This document shows positions 29,830 through 40,143 of a stretch of DNA of 64,000 nucleotides, piece after piece (within the stretch, counting starts at the first letter, position 1; every line of letters begins with the position of its first letter). The position numbers were made by a program, and so were the translations under genes. The notes below the pieces were generated by a model. The model did not search any database, was not told the DNA's origin, and saw only the letters and a program-made list of their open reading frames with translations. The stretch comes from Streptomyces sp. NBC_01283 (GTDB taxonomy: Bacteria > Actinomycetota > Actinomycetes > Streptomycetales > Streptomycetaceae). Location: assembly GCF_041435335.1 (NCBI RefSeq), contig NZ_CP108430.1, positions 3,950,501 through 4,014,500 on the forward strand. Reading direction: 5' to 3'.

Positions 29830-31184
29830 CCCAGCGCCGACTTCACCACGTCGGCGAGGCGTCCCGCCACGGACCGGGCCTGCTCGATGTCGGCGGCCTC
29901 GACCATGACGCGCACCAGCGGCTCCGTGCCGGAGGAACGCAGCAGCACCCGGCCCGTCTCGCCCAGTTCACGCTCGGCCTCGGCGACGGCGGCCGTCAGC
30001 TCGGCGGAGGTGCTGACGCGCGACTTGTCGACGTCGGGCACATTGATCAGGACCTGCGGAAGCCGCTCCATGACCCCGGCGAGCTCCGCGAGCGAACGTC
30101 CGGTCTCGGCGACGCGCGCCGCGAGCAGAAGGCCCGTCAGGGTGCCGTCACCCGTGGTCGCGTGGTCGAGGATGATCACGTGCCCGGACTGCTCGCCGCC
30201 GAGGGCGAAGCCGTGCTCCTTCATCGACTCCAGGACGTACCGGTCGCCGACGGCGGTCTGCACGAAGGCAAGGCCCTCGCGCTCCATGGCGATCTTGAAG
30301 CCGAGGTTCGACATGACCGTCGCGACCACGGTGTCCGAGCGCAGCGTGCCGTGCTCGCGCATGGCGAGCGCCAGGACGGCGAGGATCTGGTCCCCGTCGA
30401 CCTCGGCACCGGTGTGGTCCACGGCGAGGCAGCGGTCCGCGTCCCCGTCGTGTGCGACACCGAAGTCGGCGCCGTGCTCGACGACGGCGGCCTTCAGGAG
30501 GCCCAGGTGCGTGGAGCCGCAGCCGTCGTTGATGTTCAGGCCGTCCGGCTTGGCGCCGATCGTGATGATCTCGGCACCGGCGCGCGCGAACGCCTCGGGC
30601 GAGACCCGGGCGGCGGCGCCGTGCGCCTCGTCGAGGACGATCTTCAGTCCGTCGAGGCGGTTGGGGAGCACACCGAGGAGATGCGCGACGTACTGGTCGA
30701 GGCCCTGGTCGTACGTGGTGACCCGGCCGACGCCCGAGCCCGTGGGGCGCTGCCAGGGGGCGCCGGTGCGGTGCTCCTCGTAGACGGACTCGATGCGGTC
30801 CTCCAGCTCGTCGGCCAGCTTGTGGCCGCCGCGCGCGAAGAACTTGATGCCGTTGTCCGGCATGGCGTTGTGGCTCGCCGAGAGCATCACGCCGAGGTCG
30901 GCGCCCAGCGCACCGGTGAGATGCGCCACCGCGGGGGTGGGCAGCACACCGACGAGCTGGACGTCCACGCCCGCGCTCGCGAGACCGGCGACCACCGCGG
31001 CCTCAAGGAACTCCCCTGACGCGCGCGGGTCACGCCCGACCACCGCGACGGGCCGATGGCCCTCGAACGTCCCCACCTCACCGAGCACATGAGCCGCTGC
31101 CACGGAGAGCCCGAGCGCGAGCTCGGCCGTCAGATCCGCGTTGGCGACACCGCGCACGCCGTCCGTACCGAAGAGTCGTCCCAC
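29826..31184 (-). CDS. glmM: Phosphoglucosamine mutase
   Basis: GlmM converts glucosamine-6-phosphate to glucosamine-1-phosphate on the way to UDP-GlcNAc. Features are [14 protein letters not shown] at the start, phosphoserine loop [17 protein letters not shown], metal loop [13 protein letters not shown], sugar loop GGEQSGHVI, and phosphate loop [18 protein letters not shown] chose GTG 31184 because GGAGGAGG lies 6 nt upstream, giving 452 residues. It follows rpsI after a terminator, as in many actinobacteria. Confidence 0.96.
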   Translation of the reverse strand: MGRLFGTDGVRGVANADLTAELALGLSVAAAHVLGEVGTFEGHRPVAVVGRDPRASGEFLEAAVVAGLASAGVDVQLVGVLPTPAVAHLTGALGADLGVMLSASHNAMPDNGIKFFARGGHKLADELEDRIESVYEEHRTGAPWQRPTGSGVGRVTTYDQGLDQYVAHLLGVLPNRLDGLKIVLDEAHGAAARVSPEAFARAGAEIITIGAKPDGLNINDGCGSTHLGLLKAAVVEHGADFGVAHDGDADRCLAVDHTGAEVDGDQILAVLALAMREHGTLRSDTVVATVMSNLGFKIAMEREGLAFVQTAVGDRYVLESMKEHGFALGGEQSGHVIILDHATTGDGTLTGLLLAARVAETGRSLAELAGVMERLPQVLINVPDVDKSRVSTSAELTAAVAEAERELGETGRVLLRSSGTEPLVRVMVEAADIEQARSVAGRLADVVKSALG

Positions 31185-31219
31185 TGCTGTCCTCCTCCAG
31201 GGGTTTTTCGATAAACGAA

Positions 31220-31252
31220 CGCCCCGGCAGCACACAACGTGCCGCCGGGGCG
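31220..31252 (-). terminator. rplM-rpsI terminator
   Basis: On the minus strand a 14-bp stem with one G-U pair (CGCCCCGGCGGCAC with GTGCTGCCGGGGCG) closes a 5-nt loop, followed by a T-rich stretch (TTCGTTTAT). It lies just after the rpsI stop. Confidence 0.88.
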
Positions 31253-31275
31253 AACGAAAAGTACAAGCAGGCAGA

Positions 31276-31797
31276 TTAGCGCTTGCTGTACTGCGGAGCC
31301 TTGCGGGCCTTCTTGAGACCGGCCTTCTTGCGCTCGACCGCACGGTCGTCACGCTTGAGGTAACCGGCCTTCTTGAGGGCGGCGCGGTTGTTGTCGACGT
31401 CGGCCTCGTTCAGCGCACGGGCGACACCGAGACGGAGCGCACCGGCCTGACCGGAGACGCCGCCACCCGAGATACGGGCGATGACGTCGTAGCGGTTGTC
31501 GAGCTCGAGCACCTTGAAGGGCTCGTTGACTTCCTGCTGGTGGACCTTGTTCGGGAAGTAGTCCTCGAGCGTGCGCCCGTTGACCTTCCACTTGCCGGTG
31601 CCCGGGACGATCCGGACGCGGGCGATGGCGTTCTTGCGACGGCCCAGGCCGGCGGCCGGCTGCGGGTCGCCGAAGCGCGCGGCGTTCGACTCAGAGGTGT
31701 ACTCGCCCTCGACGGGCACCTCGGACTCGGTGGTGTACTGCTCGACGTCAACAACCTCGGTCTCTTCGACCGGCTGCTCAACGGTGGTCTCGGCCAC
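31276..31797 (-). CDS. rpsI: 30S ribosomal protein S9
   Basis: S9 sits in the 30S head, its C-terminal tail reaching the P-site tRNA. The conserved part begins at about residue 45 ([26 protein letters not shown]) and ends with the basic tail [18 protein letters not shown]. An acidic N-terminal extension of about 45 residues ([21 protein letters not shown]) is typical of actinobacteria. Operon with rplM, 42 nt upstream. Confidence 0.96.
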   Translation of the reverse strand: MAETTVEQPVEETEVVDVEQYTTESEVPVEGEYTSESNAARFGDPQPAAGLGRRKNAIARVRIVPGTGKWKVNGRTLEDYFPNKVHQQEVNEPFKVLELDNRYDVIARISGGGVSGQAGALRLGVARALNEADVDNNRAALKKAGYLKRDDRAVERKKAGLKKARKAPQYSKR

Positions 31798-31839
31798 GAT
31801 TCTCCTCAGAATTCTTTACGTCTTTGGGGGTGGCCGGAA

Positions 31840-32283
31840 CTACTGCGCGACCTGGGTGATCTCGAACGGGACCGGCTGCTGAGCGCCGTGCGGGTGCTGG
31901 TCGCCCGCGTAGACCTTCAGCTTCGAGAGCATCTGACGGCCCAGGGTGTTCTTGGGGATCATGCCCTTGATGGCCTTCTCGACGGCCTTCTCGGGGTTCT
32001 TCTCAAGAAGCTCGTCGTAGCGGACGGAACGCAGACCACCCGGGTAGCCGGAGTGGCGGTACGCCATCTTCTGGGTCTTCTTGTTGCCGGACAGGTGAAC
32101 CTTGTCGGCGTTGATGATGATGACGAAGTCGCCCATGTCCATGTGGGGGGCGTAGATCGCCTTGTGCTTGCCCCGCAGGAGGTTGGCGGCAGTGGTCGCC
32201 AGACGGCCCAGGACGATGTCCTGAGCGTCAATGACGTGCCACTGGCGGGTCACATCGCCGGGCTTGGGGCTGTACGTACGCAC
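31840..32283 (-). CDS. rplM: 50S ribosomal protein L13
   Basis: L13 is an early-assembly 50S protein of 147 residues. Diagnostic stretches are [38 protein letters not shown] and the G-x-L-R-S/RML region ([39 protein letters not shown]). The start is GTG 32283. The 213-nt gap before it holds the operon promoter and leader; no gene is visible there. Confidence 0.96.
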   Translation of the reverse strand: MRTYSPKPGDVTRQWHVIDAQDIVLGRLATTAANLLRGKHKAIYAPHMDMGDFVIIINADKVHLSGNKKTQKMAYRHSGYPGGLRSVRYDELLEKNPEKAVEKAIKGMIPKNTLGRQMLSKLKVYAGDQHPHGAQQPVPFEITQVAQ

Positions 32284-32496
32284 TTCGTAGCCTTCGCTTC
32301 TTCAGTGGATGGGGTCCAGACACACGGCACCCAGGAAGCGATCATGCAGCTGGGGCTCACAATGCCGGGGACGCTGCCCGTATGCGAGCCACTGGTAACT
32401 GCTCCAGGGAACCGTTACGTATGGGCCCTTCGCGTGAGAACGATGACACCAATACGCATAACAATCGTCGAGACTACCCGCGCCGCCCCGTACGGG

Positions 32497-33708
32497 TCAA
32501 AACGCGGCTCTGGAGACCGGCACGGGCGGCTCCCCCGCCACAGGCGCGTCGGCACTTTCCACAGTAGCCCCGCCCGCCCGGACGCAGCTCCGGGCGCCCG
32601 TGAGCGCCAGCACACAGAGCGTCACGGAGTCCCGGAAGGCCCGCCTGGTGCCCGGCTCCAGCCAGGGCCAGGCGAACCCCGGGATCTGCGGTACGAGCGC
32701 CAGCCAGAACCACGGCCTCCGGGCCACCGCACCGGGCTCCCGGGCCCCGGCCAGCAGCAGCGGCACGACGACGAGCAGATAGTGGTCGTACGACGGCTTG
32801 GACACCAGGAACGCCGCCAGCATCAGCATCACGGCCGTCTCGACCACCCGCTGCTCCTGCGGCCCCGCACCGCCCCGCCAGCGCCGCCACGCGCACCACA
32901 CCCCGGCGCCCGCGGCCACGAGGGCCAGCAGCGTCGCCGCCCCCTGCGGCACCCCGAGCCGCGGCAGCACCGCCGCGGGCGACGCCTCATAGAGCCGTAC
33001 GAAGCTGTCGTCGCCCCGCAGCAGGAACGGCAGCGTCCGCGTGAAGAACCCCGCCGGGTCCGGCATCGCGAGCGCCGCCCCCACCGACACCACAGCGGGC
33101 GCGAGCACCGCGGCCCCCAGCGCTCGCCACCGCCGCGCGAAGACGAAGAGCAGCACGACCGGCGCGAGCAGCGGCTTCACGGCGACGGCGGCCCCGATCA
33201 CCAGACCCGCGGCGACCCACCTCCCCCGGCACACGAACAGCAGCGCGAGCGGCAGCGCGGCGGCTGACGCCACGGTCCAGTTGCCGAGGTCGACGAGGTG
33301 CCCGAACGGCGCGAACCCCACGGCCAGCGCGAGCAGCCCGAACACCGCGAACCGGCTGCGCCACGGCACCCCGTGGATCCGCAGCGCACACCCCCACCCG
33401 AAGACGAGCGAGGCAGCGACCCCCGCCGGGACGAGGAACCGCACGACGGCCTGCGGGAGCACCGCCTGCGGCACCGCGGCGAGCACGGCACCCGGCAGAT
33501 AGAGGAAGTGCCGGTCGGCGTAGGGCGAGCGCCCCTCTAGCCAGGCCTCGGCGGCCCGCACCACGATGGCGTTGTCCATCCCGCCGTCCGGGCCCCGCAG
33601 CCCCACCCGGACGACCGCGGCGAGCAGCACGGCCCCCAGCGCCACCCAGGCGTGCCAGGTCACCGGCCGCAGCAACCACCCACTAACAGCTACTTTGCCC
33701 GTATTCAT
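32497..33708 (-). CDS. GT87-family (DUF2029) polyprenol-phosphate-mannose-type glycosyltransferase
   Basis: The 403-residue membrane enzyme has about ten hydrophobic segments and the GT-C layout. An acidic extracytoplasmic motif follows TM1 (GGMDNAIVVRAAEAWLEGRSPYADRHFLYLPGAVLAAVP), then the family's LVDLGNWTVASAAALPLAL and KPLLAPVVLLFVFARRW. GT87 enzymes add mannose or arabinose from polyprenyl phosphates outside the membrane. Nearby genes do not indicate its acceptor. Confidence 0.83.
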   Translation of the reverse strand: MNTGKVAVSGWLLRPVTWHAWVALGAVLLAAVVRVGLRGPDGGMDNAIVVRAAEAWLEGRSPYADRHFLYLPGAVLAAVPQAVLPQAVVRFLVPAGVAASLVFGWGCALRIHGVPWRSRFAVFGLLALAVGFAPFGHLVDLGNWTVASAAALPLALLFVCRGRWVAAGLVIGAAVAVKPLLAPVVLLFVFARRWRALGAAVLAPAVVSVGAALAMPDPAGFFTRTLPFLLRGDDSFVRLYEASPAAVLPRLGVPQGAATLLALVAAGAGVWCAWRRWRGGAGPQEQRVVETAVMLMLAAFLVSKPSYDHYLLVVVPLLLAGAREPGAVARRPWFWLALVPQIPGFAWPWLEPGTRRAFRDSVTLCVLALTGARSCVRAGGATVESADAPVAGEPPVPVSRAAF

Positions 33709-33782
33709 AGGGATCAGGCTAGGTCGGGCCCCTCCCCCGGCCCCCGCTCAACATCCCCAACTCCCCGTCTAAGATGCGGCGC

Positions 33783-34628
33783 ATGAGCTTTGGGCAAGGG
33801 GGACCTCAGTGGGGTCCAGGGGATTCACAGACCCCTGACTGGGCGGCGCTCGCCGAGGCGTCCGAATCGCGCGCCCGGCGCCGCAAGTGGCTGATGATCG
33901 GCGGAGGCGCGCTCGCCACCGTCGTGGTCGCCGCCGCCGTCGCCATCGCGGTCGTCTCCGCGAACAGCGACAACACCTCCGCGTCGAACAAACCGGCGAG
34001 CGAGCTGCCCTCGACCGCGGACATCCCCGGCGCGAGCGAGAAGCCCGGCCCGTCCTTCGAGGAGACGACGCCGCCGCCCCCGCCGGACCCCAAGGAGTTC
34101 ATCTCCAGCGCCAAGAAGGACAAGGCACCGCTCAGCGCCGACATCCTCTTCCCGGGCAAGACGCTGACCTCGGGCGACCGCGTCTACAAGAAGGGCGCGA
34201 CCAGCGGCACGAAGAAGTGCGCGAGCGTCACCCAGCCCAAGCTCGCCGCGGTCCTCACCAAGCACGACTGCACGCAGCTCTTCCGCGCCAGCTACGTGAA
34301 GGACAACATCGCCGTGACGGTCGGCGTCGCCGTCTTCGACACGGCGGCCCAGGCCGCCAAGGTCAACGACGAGGCGAACGAAGGCCTGGTCACCGCACTG
34401 CCCGGCAAGGGCGTCCCCGCCTTCTGCCAGACCGCGGTCTGCCGCGGCACCTACAACGCCTACGGCCGCTACGCCTACTTCACGACGTCCGGCTTCACCA
34501 GCGACAAGGACGTCACGCCGAAGGAGCGCAAGGTCTACACGGTCGGCGACGACCTGGGCCGCTTCGCCTTCGGCCAGATCAACCGGCGGGGCGAGGCCCA
34601 GGCTTCCGCCGCGGCCAACGCCCCGTAG
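33783..34628 (+). CDS. Single-pass membrane protein with large extracytoplasmic domain
   Basis: The 281-residue protein has a short cytosolic start (MSFGQGGPQWGPGDSQTPDWAAL), one membrane segment (WLMIGGGALATVVVAAAVAIAVVSA), a Ser/Pro linker (TTPPPPPDPKEF), and an outer domain with four Cys (KKCASV, HDCTQLF, PAFCQTAVCRG) that could form disulfides. I do not recognise the domain; it looks actinobacterial. ATG 33783 may be leaderless; ATG 33774 is in frame. Convergent with truA. Confidence 0.8.
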   Translation: MSFGQGGPQWGPGDSQTPDWAALAEASESRARRRKWLMIGGGALATVVVAAAVAIAVVSANSDNTSASNKPASELPSTADIPGASEKPGPSFEETTPPPPPDPKEFISSAKKDKAPLSADILFPGKTLTSGDRVYKKGATSGTKKCASVTQPKLAAVLTKHDCTQLFRASYVKDNIAVTVGVAVFDTAAQAAKVNDEANEGLVTALPGKGVPAFCQTAVCRGTYNAYGRYAYFTTSGFTSDKDVTPKERKVYTVGDDLGRFAFGQINRRGEAQASAAANAP

Positions 34629-34661
34629 CAGTCCGGCAGTCGGGCGTCCGGCGGCCGGGGC

Positions 34662-35516
34662 TCAGCAGCACCCGGCGCCGGGCAACGTCCGCTTGTTGCG
34701 CGCTTCCTTGCTGCGCGCGGCGAGCAACTCGTCGGCGGGGTAACCGACTTCCTCAAGGGTCAGCCCGTGCGGCCGTACGACGTGCACGGCGGAGTCCCGC
34801 ACTCCCGCGGCAAGAACCTTGGCGGGCCACTCCACGGGCCGGTGCCCGTCGCCCACGAACAACATGGCACCGACCAACGACCGCACCATGTTGTGGCAGA
34901 AGGCATCGGCCCGCACGGTCGCTTCGAGGATCCCGTCGGCCCGCCGCTCCCACCGAAGCTCTTGCAGCGTACGAATGGTCGTGGCGCCCTCACGCTTCTT
35001 GCAGTAAGCGGCGAAGTCATGCTCGCCGAGGAGTTTCTCGGCCGCCGCGTTCATGGCGTCGAGATCCAACTCCCAGTCGTGCCACAGCACATGACTGCGC
35101 AACAGGGGGTCGACACCGCCCGGGTGATCGGTCACGCGATAGGCGTAGCGCCGCCACACGGCCGCGAACCTCGCGTTGAACCCGGCGGGAGCCTCGGCCA
35201 CCTTCCAGACCCGCACATCGTGCGGCAGCCGCCCCGCGAGCCTGCGCAGCAGCTTGTCACTGTGCTCGGCCCACACGCTCTCCGGCAGATCGACATGGGC
35301 GACCTGCCCCCGCGCGTGCACCCCGCTGTCGGTCCGCCCGGCGACGGTCAGCTCGTACGTCTCCTGCGACCGCGTCACGGTCCGCAGCGCGCTCTCGATC
35401 TCGCCCTGGACGGTCCGCTGCCCCTGCTTCTGCTTGGCCCAGCCGGAGAAGTCCTTGCCGTCGTACGAAAGATCGAGACGCACCCGCACGAAACCGGGCT
35501 CTACTTCATCACTCAC
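34662..35516 (-). CDS. truA: tRNA pseudouridine(38-40) synthase TruA
   Basis: TruA makes pseudouridine at positions 38-40 of the tRNA anticodon arm. The 284 residues contain [16 protein letters not shown], the catalytic Asp in [20 protein letters not shown], and [19 protein letters not shown]. It follows rplQ after a U-tract terminator, the standard position at the end of the alpha operon. Confidence 0.95.
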   Translation of the reverse strand: MSDEVEPGFVRVRLDLSYDGKDFSGWAKQKQGQRTVQGEIESALRTVTRSQETYELTVAGRTDSGVHARGQVAHVDLPESVWAEHSDKLLRRLAGRLPHDVRVWKVAEAPAGFNARFAAVWRRYAYRVTDHPGGVDPLLRSHVLWHDWELDLDAMNAAAEKLLGEHDFAAYCKKREGATTIRTLQELRWERRADGILEATVRADAFCHNMVRSLVGAMLFVGDGHRPVEWPAKVLAAGVRDSAVHVVRPHGLTLEEVGYPADELLAARSKEARNKRTLPGAGCC

Positions 35517-35538
35517 TCGTGGTTCCTCTCAGGCAACG

Positions 35539-35574
35539 AAAAAGCGGGCCCACCCCTGCAAGGGGCGGACCCGC
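35539..35574 (-). terminator. Intrinsic terminator after rplQ
   Basis: On the minus strand a GC-rich stem (GCGGG to CCCGC, 35574-35544, with inner CCCCT/AGGGG) is followed by TTTTT (35543-35539). This is one of the few true U-tract terminators in the window. It lies only 23 nt before truA. Confidence 0.9.
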
Positions 35575-35577
35575 GAC

Positions 35578-35625
35578 GCCCTGAAGGGCGCGGGGAACTG
35601 CGCGACAAGCCACGACGCGGCCGCA
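35578..35625. repeat. Dispersed Streptomyces intergenic repeat
   Basis: A GCCCTGAAGGGC hairpin leads into GCGGGGAACTGCGCGACAAG, a sequence I recognise as highly repeated in Streptomyces intergenic DNA. It sits between rplQ and the terminator. Confidence 0.65.
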
Positions 35626-35655
35626 GCCGATGACGCACAGTCCCCGGCAGAACGC

Positions 35656-36144
35656 TTACGCGTCCTTCGACTCCTCGGCAGCCTCTTCACCCTTGGTCGT
35701 GTCGACCTTGGGCTCGGAAACCTCGGCGTCCTTGGCAGCGCGCTTCGTGGCCGCCTCGGCCTCACCGGTGGCAGCCTGCGCCACGGTCAGGGCCTCGACC
35801 AGCTCGATGACAGCCATGGGCGCGTTGTCGCCACGACGGTTACCGATCTTGGTGATACGGGTGTAACCACCCGGGCGGTTCTCGTAGCGCGGGCCGATCT
35901 CCGTGAAGAGCGTGTGCACGATGCTCTTGTCGGTGATGACGGACAGCACCTGGCGGCGGTTGTGAAGGTCACCCTTCTTCGCCTTGGTGACCAGACGCTC
36001 CGCGTAGGGACGCAGACGACGGGCCTTCGCCTCGGTGGTGGTGATGCGGCCGTACTCGAAGAGCTGCTTGGCGAGGTTCGCCAGCAGAAGCTTCTCGTGC
36101 GCGGCGCTGCCGCCCATACGGGCACCCTTGGTGGGCTTCGGCAT
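35656..36144 (-). CDS. rplQ: 50S ribosomal protein L17
   Basis: L17 lies near the exit tunnel of the 50S subunit. The conserved region is [56 protein letters not shown], with the C-terminal [27 protein letters not shown] Lys/Glu-rich tail of about 45 residues ([15 protein letters not shown]) extends it past the bacterial norm. Last ribosomal gene of the alpha operon. Confidence 0.96.
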   Translation of the reverse strand: MPKPTKGARMGGSAAHEKLLLANLAKQLFEYGRITTTEAKARRLRPYAERLVTKAKKGDLHNRRQVLSVITDKSIVHTLFTEIGPRYENRPGGYTRITKIGNRRGDNAPMAVIELVEALTVAQAATGEAEAATKRAAKDAEVSEPKVDTTKGEEAAEESKDA

Positions 36145-36194
36145 GGTGTTTCTCCTTGTTGTCTGCCCCGGCCGTATCAGGTACCGGGGTCAGT

Positions 36195-36262
36195 GGCACC
36201 GCGCCCCGTAAGGGGCGCGGGTCTGTATCAACTTGCGGCTCCGCCGCGCGGGCGCGACCGGC
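36195..36262. repeat. Dispersed Streptomyces repeat with two hairpins
   Basis: GCGCCCC/GGGGCGC (36201-36218, GTAA loop) is followed by GGTCTGTATC and GCGGCTCCGCCGC (36235-36247), then GGGCGCGACCGGCC. This composite is familiar from many Streptomyces intergenic regions. It lies between rpoA and rplQ, so it may attenuate or help process that message. Confidence 0.65.
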
Positions 36263-36273
36263 CACAGGCCAAA

Positions 36274-37296
36274 TCAGTACTGCTCGGTCTCCACGAAGCC
36301 CGCGTCCGCGTCGTCGTCGGCGCCGAAGGCGTCAGCGGCGGCGGTCGGGTCGAAGCCGGGAGGCGAGTCCTTCAGCGCGAGGCCCATGCCATTGAGCTTC
36401 ATCTTGACCTCGTCGATCGACTTCGCACCGAAGTTACGAATGTCGAGCAGGTCCGCCTCGGAGCGGGCCACGAGCTCACCCACGGAGTGGATGCCCTCGC
36501 GCTTGAGGCAGTTGTACGACCGAACGGTGAGCTCCAGCTCCTCGATCGGCAGGGCGAGATCAGCGGCCAGGGCCGCGTCCGTCGGCGAGGGGCCCATGTC
36601 GATGCCCTCGGCGTCGATGTTGAGCTCGCGGGCCAGACCGAACAGCTCGACCAGGGTCTTGCCGGCGGACGCCATGGCGTCACGCGGGCGCATGGCCTGC
36701 TTGGTCTCGACGTCGACGATCAGCTTGTCGAAGTCGGTGCGCTGCTCGACACGCGTGGCCTCGACCTTGTACGTGACCTTGAGAACCGGCGAGTAGATCG
36801 AGTCGACCGGGATGCGCCCGATCTCCTGACCGACCTGCTTGTTCTGGACGGCGGAGACGTAGCCGCGACCGCGCTCGACGGTCAGCTCCATCTCCAGCTT
36901 GCCCTTGCCGTTGAGCGTGGCGAGGACCAGGTCGGGGTTGTGCACCTCGACACCGGCCGGCGGGGCGATGTCAGCGGCGGTGACGAGACCGGGACCCTGC
37001 TTGCGCAGGTACATCACGACGGGCTCATCGTGCTCGCTGGAAACGACCAGCTGCTTGATGTTGAGGATGAGGTCGGTGACGTCTTCCTTGACGCCCGGCA
37101 CGGTGGTGAACTCGTGCAGGACACCGTCGATGCGGATGGACGTGACGGCCGCACCCGGGATCGAGGAGAGAAGGGTCCGACGCAGGGAGTTGCCGAGGGT
37201 GTAACCGAAGCCCGGCTCCAGCGGCTCGATCACGAACCGGGAGCGGAATTCGTCGACGACCTCTTCGGTCAACGAGGGACGCTGAGCGATCAGCAT
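36274..37296 (-). CDS. rpoA: RNA polymerase alpha subunit
   Basis: RpoA dimerises to start polymerase assembly. The 340 residues contain the N-terminal assembly domain ([47 protein letters not shown] strand) and the C-terminal DNA-binding domain ([52 protein letters not shown]). An acidic tail ends the protein. It lies between rpsK and rplQ as usual, though gaps of 120 and 129 nt on either side are long for this operon. Confidence 0.97.
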   Translation of the reverse strand: MLIAQRPSLTEEVVDEFRSRFVIEPLEPGFGYTLGNSLRRTLLSSIPGAAVTSIRIDGVLHEFTTVPGVKEDVTDLILNIKQLVVSSEHDEPVVMYLRKQGPGLVTAADIAPPAGVEVHNPDLVLATLNGKGKLEMELTVERGRGYVSAVQNKQVGQEIGRIPVDSIYSPVLKVTYKVEATRVEQRTDFDKLIVDVETKQAMRPRDAMASAGKTLVELFGLARELNIDAEGIDMGPSPTDAALAADLALPIEELELTVRSYNCLKREGIHSVGELVARSEADLLDIRNFGAKSIDEVKMKLNGMGLALKDSPPGFDPTAAADAFGADDDADAGFVETEQY

Positions 37297-37416
37297 GAAG
37301 TGATTCCTTCAGTCATGGGCACCCACTATTTGATGCCCTTGAGTACTGCAAGGGTACGGGCGGTGAGGCTCCGAGGAGCCGCACCGCCCGAGAATCCCTG
37401 GGTCAAGCGACGTGCG

Positions 37417-37821
37417 TCAGACGCGGCGACGCTTGGGGGGACGGCAGCCGTTGTGCGGCGTGGGCGTCACGTCCTGGATCGAGCCGACCTCAAGGCCGGT
37501 CGCCTGCAGCGAACGGATGGCGGTCTCACGACCGGAACCCGGACCCTTGACGAAGACGTCAACCTTGCGCATGCCGTGCTCCTGGGCGCGACGCGCGGCC
37601 GACTCGGCGGCCATCTGCGCGGCGAACGGAGTCGACTTGCGCGAGCCCTTGAAGCCGACGTGGCCGGCGGAGGCCCAGCTGATCACGTTGCCCGTGGGGT
37701 CCGTGATCGAGACGATGGTGTTGTTGAACGTGCTCTTGATGTGGGCGTGCCCGTGAGCGACGTTCTTCTTTTCCTTGCGGCGCACCTTCTTGGCAGCGCC
37801 CTGACGACCCTTGGGGGGCAT
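37417..37821 (-). CDS. rpsK: 30S ribosomal protein S11
   Basis: S11 lines the 30S platform near the mRNA exit. The 134 residues show [72 protein letters not shown] and the end [13 protein letters not shown] type. Alpha operon, 65 nt after rpsM. Confidence 0.97.
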   Translation of the reverse strand: MPPKGRQGAAKKVRRKEKKNVAHGHAHIKSTFNNTIVSITDPTGNVISWASAGHVGFKGSRKSTPFAAQMAAESAARRAQEHGMRKVDVFVKGPGSGRETAIRSLQATGLEVGSIQDVTPTPHNGCRPPKRRRV

Positions 37822-37886
37822 CTATTACTCCTACGGGAGGTGGTCGGTCCTGCAGCGACAGCTGTCGATAGACCGCTGAGCGAGGA

Positions 37887-38267
37887 CTACTTCTTGCCCG
37901 GCTTCTTCTTACCGGCGATGGCGCGACGCGGGCCCTTGCGGGTACGAGCGTTCGTGCTGGTGCGCTGACCGCGGACGGGCAGGCCACGACGGTGACGAAG
38001 ACCCTGGTAGCAACCGATCTCGACCTTGCGGCGGATGTCGGCCTGGATCTCGCGGCGGAGGTCACCCTCCGTCTGGATGTTCGCGTCCACGTACTCGCGG
38101 ATCTTGATCAGGTCCTCTTCGGACAGATCACGAACACGGGTGTTGCGGTCCACACCGGTGGCGTCCAGCGTCTGCTGAGACAGCGTGCGGCCAATGCCGA
38201 ACACGTACGTGAGGGCAACCTCAACACGCTTTTCGCGCGGGAGGTCAACACCTTCAAGGCGTGCCAT
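37887..38267 (-). CDS. rpsM: 30S ribosomal protein S13
   Basis: S13 in the 30S head contacts tRNA and the 50S bridge. The 126 residues start [28 protein letters not shown] and carry [25 protein letters not shown] with a Lys-rich end. The 179-nt gap between rpmJ and rpsM includes a CCCCGG/CCGGGG hairpin (38344-38361), possibly a regulatory leader. Confidence 0.97.
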   Translation of the reverse strand: MARLEGVDLPREKRVEVALTYVFGIGRTLSQQTLDATGVDRNTRVRDLSEEDLIKIREYVDANIQTEGDLRREIQADIRRKVEIGCYQGLRHRRGLPVRGQRTSTNARTRKGPRRAIAGKKKPGKK

Positions 38268-38446
38268 TCAAGGCTCCTGTTGATTTTCGGAGGTCTTCAG
38301 CAGAACCGTTCCCAGGTGCCGTACGAGGTACATCCTGGGTCCCCGGCCTCCGACCGGGGGTGTCGCCCTCCATTACTGAAGAGGGACGGGTCCTGCACAT
38401 GTGCTTTACGTGCGTCGCGCGAAAATCTGCGAACTGCAGTCGTGCG

Positions 38447-38560
38447 TCAGCCCTGGCGCTGCTTGTGGCGCGGGTTGTCGCAGATAACCATGACCCGGCC
38501 GTGACGGCGGATCACCCTGCACTTGTCGCAGATCTTCTTGACGCTCGGCTTGACCTTCAT
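38447..38560 (-). CDS. rpmJ: 50S ribosomal protein L36, zinc-binding form
   Basis: The 37-residue protein was translated directly from the sequence. It starts [19 protein letters not shown] and keeps all four zinc ligands (Cys11, Cys14, Cys27, His32), so it is the C+ form. GGAGAA lies about 9 nt upstream of the ATG. It is between infA and rpsM as expected. Confidence 0.96.
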   Translation of the reverse strand: MKVKPSVKKICDKCRVIRRHGRVMVICDNPRHKQRQG

Positions 38561-38617
38561 TGGTGAGGTTCTCCGGGTCAGTGCCATCACCCCACGCGAA
38601 TGGGGTGCGGGCAAGAT

Positions 38618-38839
38618 CTACTTGTACCGGTAGACGATCCGGCCACGCGTCAGGTCGTACGGAGACAGCTCCACCACGACCCGGTCGTCAGGGAGGATGC
38701 GGATGTAGTGCATGCGCATCTTGCCGCTGATGTGTGCCAGGACCTGGTGGCCGTTCTGGAGCTCAACCTTGAACATGGCGTTCGGAAGAGACTCAACGAC
38801 AGTGCCCTCGATCTCGATGGCACCTTGCTTCTTGGCCAC
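38618..38839 (-). CDS. infA: Translation initiation factor IF-1
   Basis: IF-1 blocks the ribosomal A site during initiation. The 73-residue OB-fold protein runs from [22 protein letters not shown] to [12 protein letters not shown]. The start is GTG 38839, not the upstream ATG of the longer frame at 38896. It opens the alpha-operon segment; its promoter should lie in the 162 nt before the map fragment. Confidence 0.97.
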   Translation of the reverse strand: MAKKQGAIEIEGTVVESLPNAMFKVELQNGHQVLAHISGKMRMHYIRILPDDRVVVELSPYDLTRGRIVYRYK

Positions 38840-39001
38840 GCTTTGCCCTTCGAATCGACTACCTTGATCGACTTCGTACGCCGCATGCAGGCACACGGAT
38901 GCACGAGAGCCGACGAGTCAGTCTACGTCAGGCACCCCGGAAAGACGAATCGAGGAAGTCTGCCCCACGCGCAAGATCTTTAAGCAGCGACACAACGGGG
39001 C

Positions 39002-39166
39002 TCAGGCCAGTGGATCCGGGGCGACCGTGACCCCGTACTCCGCCGGCTTCGCCTTGCCGCAGTCCGGAGCCGTAAGGACGATCGGCCCTTCCTCCGTCAG
39101 CGCGATCGTGTGCTCCCAGTGCGAGGACCAGGTGCCATCCGTCGTGATGACGGTCCAGTCGACCAT
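39002..39166 (-). pseudogene. Duplicated 3' end of map (54-codon fragment)
   Basis: From 39160 to the stop this segment matches the last 53 codons of map (39412-39254) with 13 differences in about 160 nt, or 92% identity. It encodes [21 protein letters not shown] and continues to the same PDPLA end, with four substitutions (Leu-Ile, Ser-Ala, Arg-Lys, Leu-Pro). An ATG-GTC just before it could start a 54-residue peptide, but there is no good ribosome site. The fragment keeps only the last metal ligand Glu, so it cannot be an enzyme. Confidence 0.85.
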
Positions 39167-39253
39167 CTCTCGACGCCCCTCTCGCGGGATCGGCGCCAGG
39201 GGCGCCTCACAAGCTTCGAGCGGCTGCGCCGGACTCCGTCCGTCGGCGTCGGC

Positions 39254-40090
39254 TCAGGCCAGCGGATCCGGAGCCACCGTGACCCCGTACTCCGCCAGCT
39301 TCGCCCTGCCGCAGTCCGGGGACGTCAGGACCAGCGGACCTTCCTCGGTCAGCGCGATCGTGTGCTCCCAGTGCGAGGACCACGTGCCATCCGTCGTGAT
39401 GACGGTCCAGTCGTCCTCCAGGACCTCCGTGCGGGGGGTGCCGAGGGAGACCATGGGCTCGATGGCCAGGCAGAGGCCGGGAACCAGCTTGGGGCCCTTG
39501 CCACGGCCGCGCCCGACGTAGTTCAGGACGTGCGGGTCCATGTGCATCTCGGTGCCGATGCCGTGGCCGCCGTAGTCCTCGACGATGCCGTACTTGCCGC
39601 CGCCGGGCTTCGGCTGGCGGCGGATGTACGTCTCGACCGCGCGGGAGATGTCGACGAGCCGGTTGCCCTGCTTCATGGCGGCCAGGCCGGCCCACATCGA
39701 CTCCTCGGTCACCCGGGAGAGCTCAAGGAGCTCCGGAGAGTGACCGGTGCCCACGAACGCGGTGTAGGCGGCGTCGCCGTGCCAGCCGTCGATGATCGCG
39801 CCCGCGTCGACCGAGATGATGTCGCCGTCCTTCAGGACGGTCTTGTCGTCCGGGATGCCGTGCACGACGACCTCGTTGATCGAGGTGCAGATCGTCGCCG
39901 GAAAGCCGCCGTACCCGAGGAAGTTGGACTTCGCGCCGTGCTCGGCGATCACCTTGCGCGCGACGTCGTCCAGGTCCTTCGTGGTGGCGCCCGGCACCGC
40001 CGCCTCGCGTGTCGCGGCGTGGATGGCGGCGACGACAAGGCCCGCCTCACGCATCTTCGCGATCTGCTCGGGGGTCTTGATCTGCACCAT
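39254..40090 (-). CDS. map: Methionine aminopeptidase, type I
   Basis: Map removes the initiator Met from nascent proteins. Metal ligands are visible: Asp in ISVDAGAII, Asp in GWHGDAAYT, His in GHGIGTEMH, Glu in LAIEPMVSLG, and Glu in [10 protein letters not shown]. The start MVQIKTPEQIAKM at 40090 gives 278 residues; ATG 40111 is in frame. It follows adk after 111 nt and a hairpin. The 3' end is duplicated downstream. Confidence 0.96.
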   Translation of the reverse strand: MVQIKTPEQIAKMREAGLVVAAIHAATREAAVPGATTKDLDDVARKVIAEHGAKSNFLGYGGFPATICTSINEVVVHGIPDDKTVLKDGDIISVDAGAIIDGWHGDAAYTAFVGTGHSPELLELSRVTEESMWAGLAAMKQGNRLVDISRAVETYIRRQPKPGGGKYGIVEDYGGHGIGTEMHMDPHVLNYVGRGRGKGPKLVPGLCLAIEPMVSLGTPRTEVLEDDWTVITTDGTWSSHWEHTIALTEEGPLVLTSPDCGRAKLAEYGVTVAPDPLA

Positions 40091-40143
40091 GGGGCTTCCG
40101 CTCTCCGTCATCCGTCCAACAATCGGCTACGTACACAACACTA

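Noticed and set aside
35176..37968. 930-codon frame antisense to rplQ, rpoA and rpsK
   Set aside because: Shadow of conserved ribosomal genes.
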